Positions 20,880 through 29,931 of a stretch of DNA of 64,000 nt are shown piece after piece. The stretch is taken from the NCBI GenBank assembly GCA_014841835.1, contig JACYUQ010000004.1:310001-374000 (forward strand). The letters are read 5' to 3'. The stretch is from Oxalobacteraceae sp. CFBP 13730 (GTDB lineage Bacteria; Pseudomonadota; Gammaproteobacteria; Burkholderiales; Burkholderiaceae_D). A program made the translations under genes and the position numbers. Every line of letters begins with the position of its first letter. Position 1 is the stretch's first letter. The notes beneath the pieces were generated by a model. The model searched no databases, had not been told where the DNA came from, and saw nothing but the letters and a program-made list of their open reading frames with translations.

Positions 20880-20946
20880 AAAGCGGCGCGGGGTCCTGCG
20901 CCTCGCGCTACAATCGCTGCTACTTCCACCTCGTCAATACCACGCC

Positions 20947-21540
20947 ATGATCAAGACCATTGCCCTGCTGCTCGCCGCCACCGCTGCCGTCAGCGTCATC
21001 CCGCCCGCCAGCGCGCAGGCTGCGTCTGCTGCCTCAGCGCCGGCATTGAACAAAACGCCGGCTGCCTGCCCGGCAGTGCTCAAGCACAGCTTCAAGCGCC
21101 TGCAGGATGAAGCGCCGCAAGACCTCTGCCAGTACAGCGGCAAGGTTGTCCTGGTGGTCAACACGGCCAGCTACTGCGGCTTTACCAAGCAGTACGAAGG
21201 CCTGGAAAAGATCTACGCCAAGTATGGCAGCCGCGGCCTGGTGGTGCTGGGCTTCCCGTCGAACGACTTCGGCCAGCAGGAACCGGGCAACGCGAAAGAA
21301 ATCGCGGACCTCTGCTACAACACCTACGGCGTGAAGTTCCCGATGTTTGCCAAGACGTCGGTCAAGGGGCCGGATGCCAACCCGCTGCACGCGCAGCTGA
21401 TCAAGGCGACCGGCAAGGAACCGAAGTGGAATTTCACCAAGTACCTGATCGGGCGTGACGGCAAAGTGCTCGAGTATTTCCCGAGCAAAGTTACGCCGGA
21501 AGACCCGCAACTGGTCGGTCAGATCGAAAAAGCGCTGTAA
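20947..21540 (+). CDS. Exported glutathione-peroxidase-like protein
   Basis: A thiol peroxidase of the GPx family with an N-terminal signal peptide (about residues 1-24, ending ASAQA), so probably periplasmic. The active-site segment VVNTASYCGFTKQYEGLE has Cys in place of selenocysteine. LGFPSNDFGQQEPG contains the conserved Gln and KWNFTKYLI the conserved Trp-Asn. It has 197 aa including the signal. Bacterial members usually use thioredoxin rather than glutathione as reductant, so the donor is uncertain. Confidence 0.9.
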   Translation: MIKTIALLLAATAAVSVIPPASAQAASAASAPALNKTPAACPAVLKHSFKRLQDEAPQDLCQYSGKVVLVVNTASYCGFTKQYEGLEKIYAKYGSRGLVVLGFPSNDFGQQEPGNAKEIADLCYNTYGVKFPMFAKTSVKGPDANPLHAQLIKATGKEPKWNFTKYLIGRDGKVLEYFPSKVTPEDPQLVGQIEKAL

Positions 21541-21562
21541 CCTTACTGACAGCATGGTCATT

Positions 21563-21576
21563 TTGATGTGGATCAA
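21563..21576. promoter_or_regulatory. FNR/ANR-type box upstream of ompW
   Basis: TTGATGTGGATCAA is an exact match to TTGAT-N4-ATCAA. It is centred 76 bp before the ompW start. The first ten bases also form a perfect inverted repeat with TCCACATCAA at 21589-21598. OmpW genes in other proteobacteria are known to respond to oxygen through FNR, so anaerobic control is likely here. Confidence 0.75.
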
Positions 21577-21645
21577 CGTTTTTTTGGGTCCACATCAATA
21601 AGCTTACTTTCGTGGCAGTAATTTAAAAACGAAAGGTAAGAACAA

Positions 21646-22257
21646 ATGACAACGATGTTGAAATCCGTAGTGGTGGCCCTGATTGCCGTGGCGTCTGCAC
21701 AGGCGCTGGCCCAAGAATCGCCATGGCTGGTGCGCGCACGCGCCGTCCAGATGGGGCCGGACAACAAGTCGAGCCCGGTTGGCGGTGTGGGCGCATCGGA
21801 CACGATCAGGGTCAGCAACAAGACCATCCCCGAGCTGGACATCAGCTACTTCTTCACGCCAAACTTCGCGGCGGAACTGATCCTGACCTATCCGCAAAAG
21901 CACGATGTGACGCTGGCCGGCACCAAGATCGGCAGCTTCAAGCATCTGCCGCCAACCCTGAGCGCGCAATACCACTTTGCGCCGGGCGCCACCTTCAATC
22001 CGTACGTGGGTGTAGGCGTGAACTACACGCGCATCTCGAGCGTCAAGCTGCTCAATGGCGCGGCTGATCTGGAAAACGACAGCGTCGGTCTGTCGCTGCA
22101 GGCTGGCGTCGATTTCCGCCTGGACGAGCACTGGTCGCTCAACGCCGACATCAAGCGTGTCAACATCCGCAGCGACGTGATCGTGGGCGGCGCCAATATC
22201 AGCCACCTGAAAGTCGATCCGATGCTGTTCGGCCTGGGCGTCGGTTACCGGTTCTGA
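21646..22257 (+). CDS. ompW: Outer-membrane protein OmpW family
   Basis: An eight-stranded outer-membrane beta-barrel of 203 aa. The signal peptide ends SAQALAQ near residue 22. The family features IPELDISYFFTPNFAAELI, LPPTLSAQYHF, FNPYVGVGVNYT and the terminal aromatic GVGYRF are present. An FNR-type box lies upstream. The 3' end overlaps the convergent pabBC gene by 13 bases, so no terminator separates them. Confidence 0.93.
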   Translation: MTTMLKSVVVALIAVASAQALAQESPWLVRARAVQMGPDNKSSPVGGVGASDTIRVSNKTIPELDISYFFTPNFAAELILTYPQKHDVTLAGTKIGSFKHLPPTLSAQYHFAPGATFNPYVGVGVNYTRISSVKLLNGAADLENDSVGLSLQAGVDFRLDEHWSLNADIKRVNIRSDVIVGGANISHLKVDPMLFGLGVGYRF

Positions 22258-24071
22258 AGAAGCACCGCGCGCAGCGGTCCACGCAGCGCGTTGCAGACGA
22301 CGATGTCGTCGGCCGCGTCGAGCATCGCGCGCGTGATCACGCCTTCGCGCGCGTGCCATGCGGGCGCTGCCAGCAGCACGCCCCGCATGACGCCAGGCAG
22401 CACGCCGCAGGTCAGCGGCGGCGTGATCCACGTGTCACCCACGCGCACGAACACATTGCTGCGCCCACCTTCCGTCAATTCACCGCGCTCGTTGAAGAAC
22501 AGCGCATCGAACGCGCCACGCGCTTCGGCTGCCTGCCAGGCCGCATCGTAGCGGCTGCGCCGGCTTGTCTTGTGACGCAGGAAGATGTCGCTGCTCGCCG
22601 TCGGTTCGTCGGCTAATATCACCAGCACCGGCTCCTGCAGCGGCGCCAGCATGCCAGACGTGATCGTCATTGCGCCGGTTGCATCGACGGCCAGGCGCAT
22701 GCGGTACACATCACCGGTCGGCAGCGCCAGACAGGCAGCGTCCAGTGCCGACTGCGCCGCTTCGGGATCGAACGGAACACCGAAATAGCAGCACGACGCG
22801 CGCAAGCGCTCGAGGTGCTGTTCGACATGCCTGCAACCATGGTCGCGCGAGGCGCGCAAGGTTTCGAAGAGCGTGACATCGTTGGCCAGCCCGGTCAAAA
22901 AGCCTGCTTTCAACTGGCACTCGGCGAATTCGTCGTGCGCCTCGCTGTCGTGGACGATGCCGGCGCCCACACCCAGTTCGCCGCGCCGTACGCCGTTTAG
23001 CGGGGGGGCGAGCGCCAGCGTGCGGATCGGCACCGACAGGCAGAAGTCACCGAACGCGTGGCCCGGTGGCGCCGGATCGAACCAGCCGATCGCGCCGGTG
23101 TAGACACCGCGTGCATCAGGCTCTAGCTCGTGAATGATTTCCATCGCGCGGCGCTTGGGCGCACCCGTGATCGAGCCGCACGGGTACAGCGCGTCAAAGA
23201 TATCCACCAGCGCCGCATCGGTTTTCAGACGCGCCTGCACCGTGGACGTCATCTGCAGTACGGCGCCGTAGCGCTGCACGTCAAACAGCACAGGGGTCTG
23301 CACGCTGCCCGTGACCGCGACGCGGCCCAGGTCATTGCGCAGCAGGTCGACGATCATCAGGTTTTCGGCGCGGTTCTTGGTGTCCTGCGCGAGGTCGCGC
23401 GCCCGCGCAGCATCGATAGTGGCGTCGCCGCTGGCGCGCGCCGTGCCCTTCATCGGCCGCGCCTGCAGCACGCCGGCCTCGTGGCGCACGAACAGCTCGG
23501 GCGAGAACGACAGCAGCGCGCCGCCATCCGGCAGCGCCACCAGCGCGCCGTACGGCACCGGCTGGCGCGCGCGCAGGCGTGCATACAGGGCGACGAGCGG
23601 GCCGAACGCGTCGAAGCGCAAGCGATACGTGTAGTTGACCTGGTAGGTGTCGCCCGCTTCAATGAGTGCGCGGATGCGGTCGATGGCGGCGATGAACTGC
23701 GCCTCGTCGACACTGGCCGCGATGCCGGCCACGCCGGCCATCTGGTCCGGCCCCGCGCTGCGCGTGGCAAGCCACGATGCGACCTGCTCGCCGGTCAGAT
23801 GATCGCACTGCGAAAACAGCAGCACCTGCGCGAGAGGTCCGTCCACCGGGCGCGCCGGCAGGTTTTGCAGGTGCGCGCCAAGTTCGTACGTCAGCAGCGG
23901 TACCGCATACAAACCCTGCTGTAACGCGGCCTGCAGGGCCGCCAGCAGCGGCGGCCAGCCGCCGGCATCATCACAGGTCAGCGTGCCGGCATGGCCGCTG
24001 TAGAGCCGCGAACGGGCTTCGTGCGTGGCGCGCGCATCGTCGAGCAGTGCAAAGACTTCACCAGTATCCAT
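22245..24071 (-). CDS. pabB: Aminodeoxychorismate synthase component I fused to aminodeoxychorismate lyase (PabB-PabC)
   Basis: Makes p-aminobenzoate for folate. The 608-aa protein joins two domains. The first (about residues 100-390) is chorismate-binding: PMKGTARA, NRAENLMIVDLLRNDLGRV, LYPCGSITGAPK and GVYTGAIGW, with ELGVGAGIVHDS near its end. The second (about 400-608) is a class IV PLP aminotransferase/lyase domain with HKTSRRSRYDAAW carrying the PLP Lys, FFNERGELTEGGRSNVFV and GVLPGVMR. The fusion is common in Burkholderiales. The glutaminase partner PabA is not in the window. It is last in a leftward group after slmA (9-bp gap). Confidence 0.93.
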   Translation of the reverse strand: MDTGEVFALLDDARATHEARSRLYSGHAGTLTCDDAGGWPPLLAALQAALQQGLYAVPLLTYELGAHLQNLPARPVDGPLAQVLLFSQCDHLTGEQVASWLATRSAGPDQMAGVAGIAASVDEAQFIAAIDRIRALIEAGDTYQVNYTYRLRFDAFGPLVALYARLRARQPVPYGALVALPDGGALLSFSPELFVRHEAGVLQARPMKGTARASGDATIDAARARDLAQDTKNRAENLMIVDLLRNDLGRVAVTGSVQTPVLFDVQRYGAVLQMTSTVQARLKTDAALVDIFDALYPCGSITGAPKRRAMEIIHELEPDARGVYTGAIGWFDPAPPGHAFGDFCLSVPIRTLALAPPLNGVRRGELGVGAGIVHDSEAHDEFAECQLKAGFLTGLANDVTLFETLRASRDHGCRHVEQHLERLRASCCYFGVPFDPEAAQSALDAACLALPTGDVYRMRLAVDATGAMTITSGMLAPLQEPVLVILADEPTASSDIFLRHKTSRRSRYDAAWQAAEARGAFDALFFNERGELTEGGRSNVFVRVGDTWITPPLTCGVLPGVMRGVLLAAPAWHAREGVITRAMLDAADDIVVCNALRGPLRAVLLQNR

Positions 24072-24080
24072 CCCCGGATT

Positions 24081-24659
24081 TTACGCTGCCAGCAGCAACG
24101 ACAGGTGCAGCGGCGTGCCTTCCACAGGATTGACCTTGAAGCCGGTCTTGGCAAAGCGGTGCCAGCGGCCGGTGACGTAGTTCATCAACAGGCTCGCGCG
24201 GCCGGCGACGTCGGCTTCCTGACCGTGACCCTGCGTGACGGCCACGCGCAGGGCGCCCTTGAACGCCAGCTCGACCTTGTCGTAAAACGCGTTCATGCGG
24301 TGCTGCAGGCGCTCGTCTTCGTTCACCAGCGCGTCGCCGATCAGTACGCGCGTCATGCCCGGATTGTTGGCCGCAAAGCCCAGCAGCATCTGCACGATCG
24401 CGCGCGTCTGATCCAGGCCGCCTTCTTCGTGTTCAGTAATCTGGTTGATGACGCCGAATACCGAGGTCTCGATGAACTCGATCAATCCCTCGTACATCTG
24501 CGCCTTGCTGGCAAAGTGGCGGTACAGCGCCGCTTCGGAGACGCCCAGGCGCGCGGCCAGGGCGGCAGTGGTGATTTTCTCGCCCTTGGGCTGCTCGAGC
24601 ATCGCGGCCAGGGCCTGAAGGATTTGCAGCTTGCGCTGGCCGGGCTTCGTGCTTGCCAT
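24081..24659 (-). CDS. slmA: Nucleoid occlusion factor SlmA (TetR family)
   Basis: A DNA-binding FtsZ antagonist that blocks division over the nucleoid. The 192-aa product has an N-terminal TetR helix-turn-helix with TTAALAARLGVSEAALYRHF at about residues 30-50, followed by SKAQMYEGLIEFIE. The C-terminal effector domain reads ADVAGRASLLMNYVTGRWHR, typical of SlmA rather than a metabolite-binding TetR. The position beside argB and a HAD nucleotidase is one I know from other Burkholderiales. With minCDE at 53-55 kb, both division-placement systems are in this window. Confidence 0.93.
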   Translation of the reverse strand: MASTKPGQRKLQILQALAAMLEQPKGEKITTAALAARLGVSEAALYRHFASKAQMYEGLIEFIETSVFGVINQITEHEEGGLDQTRAIVQMLLGFAANNPGMTRVLIGDALVNEDERLQHRMNAFYDKVELAFKGALRVAVTQGHGQEADVAGRASLLMNYVTGRWHRFAKTGFKVNPVEGTPLHLSLLLAA

Positions 24660-24684
24660 GGGATCCCTAGGAGTGGTTGATCGA

Positions 24685-25413
24685 TTAACGCAGCCTCGAC
24701 AGCCGCGCAGGAAGTTGCCGCACGGATTTTACTTTGACATTGACGTAACCGGGGCATTTCAATGTCCTCGGCAAAGGGGCGGTGCCAATCGGATCGGCCA
24801 TACGCAGGTATTGCGTGACCCACACGGTGCGCAGGCCCAGCTGGCGCGCAGTGCGCAGATTGGCCAGCGTGTCTTCGACCAGGATGCAGCGCTGCGCTGC
24901 CACGCCATGCTTGCGCAAGAGGCGGCGCAGCATCAGCTTGGACGGCTTGGGTCGCAACTGGCGGTGCACGTGCATGTGCTCGATCGCCACATGGTGCGAG
25001 AAATGGTTGTGCAGCTTCAGGCGACGCACGATCTCGGTCGAGTACGAGTTGGGCGCATTGGTCAGCAGGATCTTGCGGCCCGGCAGGCGGCGCAAGAGGC
25101 GCCCCAGGCCACGCTCGAAGCGCAGCAGTTCTGCCAAGGGTCCGATATCGTGCGTCTCGCGCAGGAAGTCGGTCGGGCACACCTGGTGATGGCGCATCAT
25201 GCCGAGCAGGGTGGCGCCGTAGCGCTTCCAGTACCCGATGCGCGCAGCATCGATCATCGCTTGCGTGGCTGTTTCGCCGTTCTGGCTCAGCACGCGTGCG
25301 ATGTACGTGTTCATGTTGGCGCTGATCGCCGGGAAAATCGCGTGCGATGCGTCGTGCAGGGTGTTGTCGAGGTCAAATAACCAGACAGGTGCGCGGGGTA
25401 GGGGAGTGGCCAC
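24685..25413 (-). CDS. HAD-superfamily pyrimidine 5'-nucleotidase
   Basis: A cytosolic phosphatase of 242 aa. Motif I is FDLDNTLHDA (nucleophile Asp), motif II LLTNAPNSYS, motif III around KPSKLMLRRLLRKHG and motif IV LVEDTLANLRTAR. The arrangement with a helical cap fits the SSM1/Sdt1 pyrimidine 5'-nucleotidase group. The start is GTG at 25413; no clear Shine-Dalgarno is visible, so the start is uncertain. It lies between the tRNA gene and slmA in a leftward run. Confidence 0.85.
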   Translation of the reverse strand: MATPLPRAPVWLFDLDNTLHDASHAIFPAISANMNTYIARVLSQNGETATQAMIDAARIGYWKRYGATLLGMMRHHQVCPTDFLRETHDIGPLAELLRFERGLGRLLRRLPGRKILLTNAPNSYSTEIVRRLKLHNHFSHHVAIEHMHVHRQLRPKPSKLMLRRLLRKHGVAAQRCILVEDTLANLRTARQLGLRTVWVTQYLRMADPIGTAPLPRTLKCPGYVNVKVKSVRQLPARLSRLR

Positions 25414-25452
25414 GGTGCGAGGCGTAGGTAAAGCAGAGGGGAGGTGAAGCGA

Positions 25453-25527
<75 letters not shown>

Positions 25528-25569
25528 GGTACTGGTTTTTCTGTGGCGATTGTTTCCGCCACAAAAAAT

Positions 25570-26499
25570 TTAATGAGACCGGATCATAGTGCCAAAAGCC
25601 TGCTCGGTCAAGACTTCGAGCAGCAACGAGTGTTCGATCCGGCCATCGATGATGTGCACGGTGTTCACGCCCGATTTGGCAGCATCGAGAGCCGATGAAA
25701 TCTTGGGCAGCATGCCGCCCGAAATCGTGCCATCGGCGAACATCTCGTCGATCTCGCGTGCCGACAGGTCGGTGACCAGGTTGCCCGATTTATCCTGCAC
25801 GCCGGCGATGTTGGTCATCATGATCAGCTTTTCAGCCTTCAGGATTTCAGCGATCTTGCCGGCGACGACGTCGGCATTGATGTTGTAGGCCTGGCCGTCC
25901 TGGCCAAAGCCGATCGGCGAAATGATCGGGATGAACGCATCGTCCTGCAGTGCCTTGACGACAGCCGGGTTGATGGCGTCGATCTCGCCGACGAAACCGA
26001 TGTCGAGGAACTCGCCTGGCTTTTCCTTGTCAGGCATGGCCATGCGGCGCGCGCGGATCAGGCCGCCATCCTTGCCGGTCAGGCCCACGGCCTGGCCACC
26101 GTAGTGGTTGATCAGCATGACGATGTCTTGCTGGACTTCGCCGCCCAGCACCCACTCCACCACTTCCATGGTTTCTTCGTCGGTGATGCGCATGCCCTGC
26201 ACGAACGTGCCTTGCTTGCCGATTTTTTTCAGCGCGTTGTCGATCTGCGGACCGCCGCCATGCACCACGACCGGATTCATGCCCACCAGCTTGAGCAGGA
26301 TGACATCGCGTGCGAAGCCGTGTTTCAGGCGTTCGTCGGTCATCGCGTTGCCACCGTATTTGATGACGATGGTCTTGCCGTGAAAATTACGGATGTACGG
26401 AAGCGCTTCGGCCAGGATCTGCGCCTTGATCGCCGGGGAGACGCCCGCGAGGTCGTTTGGTTGGTCGTCGGTAGTCAGGCTGGTCACTTGAGCGTTCAT
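25570..26499 (-). CDS. argB: Acetylglutamate kinase
   Basis: Phosphorylates N-acetylglutamate in arginine biosynthesis. The start at 26499 (MNAQVTSLT) gives 309 aa; the longer in-frame start at 26538 would add an atypical tail. The ATP-binding motif [22 protein letters not shown] and the N-acetylglutamate site [14 protein letters not shown] are present. The C-terminus [20 protein letters not shown] is the family ATP-binding region. It is the first gene of the leftward argB / tRNA-Thr / HAD / slmA / pabBC group. Confidence 0.96.
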   Translation of the reverse strand: MNAQVTSLTTDDQPNDLAGVSPAIKAQILAEALPYIRNFHGKTIVIKYGGNAMTDERLKHGFARDVILLKLVGMNPVVVHGGGPQIDNALKKIGKQGTFVQGMRITDEETMEVVEWVLGGEVQQDIVMLINHYGGQAVGLTGKDGGLIRARRMAMPDKEKPGEFLDIGFVGEIDAINPAVVKALQDDAFIPIISPIGFGQDGQAYNINADVVAGKIAEILKAEKLIMMTNIAGVQDKSGNLVTDLSAREIDEMFADGTISGGMLPKISSALDAAKSGVNTVHIIDGRIEHSLLLEVLTEQAFGTMIRSH

Positions 26500-26669
26500 G
26501 GAAAGTCCGAAATAATTGTCGCGAGATTTTACAGCCAAATGCCATAAAAACAGCGTAAACCTTGTGGGGAGTGGGCGGTGTTCTGTTGTATTTTATAGCA
26601 GCGCCCACCACTCTACTCCTGCCATGCCATTCCCGCCGTTCGCCATCCATCGTCAAGGCTGTTGAGACC

Positions 26670-26861
26670 ATGATTTTTTGCACGCGCTGCGGCGCCCCGT
26701 TCAGCTGCGCCATGGCCGATGGCGACAGCGCGCCGTGCTGGTGCATGGCGTTGCCGCCGGCGGTGGCGGTGCCGCAGGAAGCGGTCGGCTGCTGGTGCCC
26801 GGCATGTCTGCGCGATCACATCGCCGCGCAGAGTCAACCGCCATCTGCCGCACCGCCCTGA
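26670..26861 (+). CDS. Small cysteine-rich CWC protein
   Basis: A 63-aa protein beginning MIFCTRCGAPFSC, with PCWCMALPP in the middle and CWCPACLRDHI near the end. The Cys pattern matches the Cys-rich CWC family and suggests a bound metal. No function is known. It converges with the esterase gene, whose stop is 4 bases downstream. Confidence 0.75.
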   Translation: MIFCTRCGAPFSCAMADGDSAPCWCMALPPAVAVPQEAVGCWCPACLRDHIAAQSQPPSAAPP

Positions 26862-26865
26862 CAAT

Positions 26866-27951
26866 TCAACGCTGGGTACGGAAGAAGCGCATCATTTCGC
26901 GGCTGGCATCCGGTCCCTTGCCATCGGTATAGCTGCCCTGCGCCTGGCCGCCGGACCACGCGTGGCCGGCGCCATGCACCAGCCAGTGCTCGGCCTGCAC
27001 GGTGCCATCGGTGGCCGGATACAGCGTGCGTGTATAGGCATGGCCGTCCGGCACGTTGCCCGGTTCGGTCGTGCCCGGCTGCGGCAGGTGGCGTGCGCCT
27101 TGCGCCACCACTTCTTCGCCATTGGCCGGGTGCACTGTCGTATCGCGGTCGCCATGGAACACGATCACCGGCAGTGGCTGGTTCTCGAGCTGGCTGCGCC
27201 GGAAGTCGCCCTTCATCGCCGCCAGCGCCGACGACAGATCATTGGCCGACGCGAACGGCAAGCCGGAGTGCACGCCGACGGCGGCGTACAGGTCGGGATA
27301 CAGCGTGCCCATGATGGTGGCCATCGCGCCGCCGGCGGACAGGCCGGCCACATACACCTGGCTCGCATCGACGCTGTAGGTGGCCATGATCGCCTGCGTC
27401 ATGCCGGCGATGAGCGACGGTTCGCCTTCGTCGCGGCGCTGGTCGACGGCGTTGAACCAGTTCCAGCAGCGCGACGGGTTGGCGCTTTTGCTTTGCGCCG
27501 GGTACAGCACCAGGCAGCCAACCTCTTCGGCCAGCACGTTCATCCCGGTGCCGGCGGCGAAGTCGTCCGGGTCCTGCGTGCAGCCGTGCAGCATCACCAC
27601 CAGCGGCGCGGGGCCGCCCGTGTAGCTGGCCGGGACGTAGAGCTTGTAGTCGCGCGTGCCGGCGTCGTTCGTGTGGCTGCCGGCGATGAAGGTGCCGGTC
27701 AGTGGCGCGCTGGCCGTTGCTGCGGGCGCGGCCGCAGGCGTGGTAGCCGAAGCAGCGGCCGGCGTGGATACGGGAGCGGGCTCTGTCACCGTCATCGTGA
27801 AGTCACGCATCTGTTGACGGGCGACCCGGTGCAACGCGTTGACGTTGCTCATCGCTTGCCGCACTGCTGCGCCTGGGGTCACCGGACCCGAGCGCCAGAG
27901 CGTTCGGGTAGCGCTGCGCATTTGCGCGAGCATGAGTCGGTTGAGTTTCAT
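26866..27951 (-). CDS. PHB-depolymerase-family esterase
   Basis: An alpha/beta serine esterase of 361 aa. The start at 27951 (MKLNRLMLAQMRS) is supported by AAAGGA upstream. After an Ala/Pro-rich linker, the catalytic domain shows PLVVMLHGCTQDPDDFA (oxyanion region), the lipase box GLSAGGAM with the nucleophile Ser near residue 185, and VIVFHGDRDTTVHPANG with the likely catalytic Asp; His is in GAGHAWSGG. There is no classical secretion signal. The family includes poly(3-hydroxybutyrate) depolymerases and feruloyl/acetylxylan esterases. With phaA-phaB in the same window a role in polyester turnover is possible but unproven. Confidence 0.88.
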   Translation of the reverse strand: MKLNRLMLAQMRSATRTLWRSGPVTPGAAVRQAMSNVNALHRVARQQMRDFTMTVTEPAPVSTPAAASATTPAAAPAATASAPLTGTFIAGSHTNDAGTRDYKLYVPASYTGGPAPLVVMLHGCTQDPDDFAAGTGMNVLAEEVGCLVLYPAQSKSANPSRCWNWFNAVDQRRDEGEPSLIAGMTQAIMATYSVDASQVYVAGLSAGGAMATIMGTLYPDLYAAVGVHSGLPFASANDLSSALAAMKGDFRRSQLENQPLPVIVFHGDRDTTVHPANGEEVVAQGARHLPQPGTTEPGNVPDGHAYTRTLYPATDGTVQAEHWLVHGAGHAWSGGQAQGSYTDGKGPDASREMMRFFRTQR

Positions 27952-28096
27952 GGCATTCCTTTTATTGTGCACTGCACCAATTTCAGGCCATGAGCTTACA
28001 CGAACCTTGCTGACGTTGCCGAACGGCCCGTATATATGCGGCTATCTTAGATACGGAACATTGATCTTCGTGATCACATCGCGCACGAACGCATGC

Positions 28097-28576
28097 TTAA
28101 CCGCAGGTTTCCACGTACTCCACGGCCGGTTTGATGCCTGCGCGCATGCGCTGCAGCTTGCCCTTGCTTGCTTCGAAGATCAGCGCCTTGTCCTTGCCCT
28201 GGGCCAGCGTCAGGTACTGCCCGTTCTCGTCGTATTTGTGCGGCCCGACCTGCAGCGCCGGGCGCTGGCGCTGCGCATCCTTCACCGACATGTGCGCGGT
28301 GATACCGGCGCTGTTGCGCACGATCCGCTTGGCGTCCGCGCGCGTGATCACGCCGTTTTCGACCATGAAACGCACGGCAGGGTAGCGCTTGAAGGCCACC
28401 ATCGAACAAGCCGGGTCGGCCGGGCGCGGCGTTGCGCGCTGGCCCAGCTGGCGCTCGACGGCATCGAGCTGCTGACCGAACCGGATCTTGCCGTAACCAT
28501 CGGGAGACAGCGTCTGGCCAGAGGCGGCCGTGGACAGGCCCAACAAGCCAGCCAGGAAAACATGGTGCAATTTCAT
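28097..28576 (-). CDS. Exported protein of unknown function
   Basis: A 159-aa protein with a signal peptide (MKLHHVFLAGLLGLSTAASG). The mature part begins LSPDGYGKIRFGQQLDAVER, and two Cys (DPACSM and the C-terminal VETCG) could form a disulfide. I do not recognise a catalytic motif. The start at 28576 has GAGGT upstream. It is probably periplasmic. It is divergent from the DUF1289 gene at 28688. Confidence 0.7.
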   Translation of the reverse strand: MKLHHVFLAGLLGLSTAASGQTLSPDGYGKIRFGQQLDAVERQLGQRATPRPADPACSMVAFKRYPAVRFMVENGVITRADAKRIVRNSAGITAHMSVKDAQRQRPALQVGPHKYDENGQYLTLAQGKDKALIFEASKGKLQRMRAGIKPAVEYVETCG

Positions 28577-28687
28577 GGGTACCTCGTGCAATGTCGCGTT
28601 GCCCCAGTATAGTAAAAGACGGGCAACACGCGGCGCTGGGCTGCCAGCCGCGCGATAATGCCACTTTATTTTCCACCACTGCGAACG

Positions 28688-28882
28688 ATGGCTCCCGAAC
28701 TGCAAACCCCCGTACCGTCGCCCTGTATCAATATCTGTCAGATGGTCCCCGAGACGGGCCTGTGCCAGGGTTGCCTGCGCACCATCGATGAAATCGTCGC
28801 CTGGGGCACGGCCACGGACGATGCCAAACGCGCGATCTGGGCCGAGATCCGGCGTCGCGAGGGCGAGATCGACTGGCAGTAG
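28688..28882 (+). CDS. DUF1289 small protein
   Basis: A 64-aa protein with the family pattern SPCINICQMVPETGLCQGCL followed by RTIDEIVAWG: four Cys arranged as a probable metal or Fe-S site. It ends IRRREGEIDWQ. The function is unknown. The start at 28688 is the only one keeping the family N-terminus short. Confidence 0.85.
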   Translation: MAPELQTPVPSPCINICQMVPETGLCQGCLRTIDEIVAWGTATDDAKRAIWAEIRRREGEIDWQ

Positions 28883-28970
28883 CGATCGTTTAGAGGCAGG
28901 AATCTAGCACGGTCGTACTTTTTTCAGGGCTATAATCAGGCCCATCCTCCACCCACCACCGAGAGCTTCC

Positions 28971-29924
28971 ATGACGATGCCCGCCGCGCTGCAAAACCTG
29001 TCCCTTCCTGTCATCACTTCGCCGATGTTCATTGCCAGCGGGCCCGCGCTGGTGGCAGCCCAGTGCAAGGCCGGCATCGTCGGCTCGTTCCCGGCATTGA
29101 ATGCCCGGCCGGCTGAGATGCTCGACGTCTGGCTGACCGACCTGCAGCGCGAACTGGCCGACTACGCGGCAGCCAATCCAGGCAAGAAGGTCGGCCCGAT
29201 CGCCGTCAACCAGATCGTCCACCAGTCGAACGACCGGCTGGCGCATGACGTCGAAGTCTGCGTCAAGCACCAGATACCGATCATCATTTCGTCGCTGCGC
29301 GCGCCGCCGCGCGAGATGATGGACGCCGTGCATTCGTACGGCGGCATCGTGCTGCACGATATCGTCTCGATCCGCCACGCCGAGAAAGCGCTGGAAGCGG
29401 GCGTCGATGGCCTGATCCTGGTGGCTGCTGGCGCTGGTGGCCATGCGGGTGCGCTGTCGCCGTTCGCGCTGGTCGGCGAAATCCGCAAGATGTTCAAGGG
29501 ACCGATTGCGCTGTCCGGCTCGATTGCCACCGGCGACGCGATCCTGGCAGCACAGGCGATGGGCGCCGACTTTGCCTACATCGGTTCGCGCTGGCTGGCG
29601 ACCAAGGAATCGAATGTCAGCGACGACTATCGCGATGCGATCGTCGAATCGACGGCAGCCGACGTCGTCTACACGAACCTGTTTACGGGCGTGCATGGCA
29701 ACTACCTGAAAAAATCGATCGTCGCGGCCGGGCTGGACCCGGACAACCTGCCCGAATCGGACAAGAGCAAGATGAGCTTTGGCTCGGGCAGCGCCAAGGC
29801 CTGGCGCGACATCTGGGGCGCAGGGCAGGGCGTGGGCCTGATGGACGACGTGCCGACGGTGGCCGACATGGTCGCGCGCTTGACCGCCGAATACATGGCG
29901 GCGCGCGCGCGCCTGGCGCTTTAA
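28971..29924 (+). CDS. Nitronate monooxygenase (2-nitropropane dioxygenase family)
   Basis: An FMN TIM-barrel enzyme of 317 aa that oxidises nitronates such as propionate-3-nitronate. LPVITSPMFIASGPALVAAQ is the FMN-binding start, and GIVGSFPALNARP, LVAAGAGGHAGALSPFALV (with the catalytic-type His) and AIALSGSIATGDAILAAQ-like segments (seen as PIALSGSIATGDAILAAQAM) follow. A TATAAT near 28932 may be its -10. It is convergent with hpt, with only 7 bases between the stops and no evident terminator. Confidence 0.92.
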   Translation: MTMPAALQNLSLPVITSPMFIASGPALVAAQCKAGIVGSFPALNARPAEMLDVWLTDLQRELADYAAANPGKKVGPIAVNQIVHQSNDRLAHDVEVCVKHQIPIIISSLRAPPREMMDAVHSYGGIVLHDIVSIRHAEKALEAGVDGLILVAAGAGGHAGALSPFALVGEIRKMFKGPIALSGSIATGDAILAAQAMGADFAYIGSRWLATKESNVSDDYRDAIVESTAADVVYTNLFTGVHGNYLKKSIVAAGLDPDNLPESDKSKMSFGSGSAKAWRDIWGAGQGVGLMDDVPTVADMVARLTAEYMAARARLAL

Positions 29925-29931
29925 AAAACGC

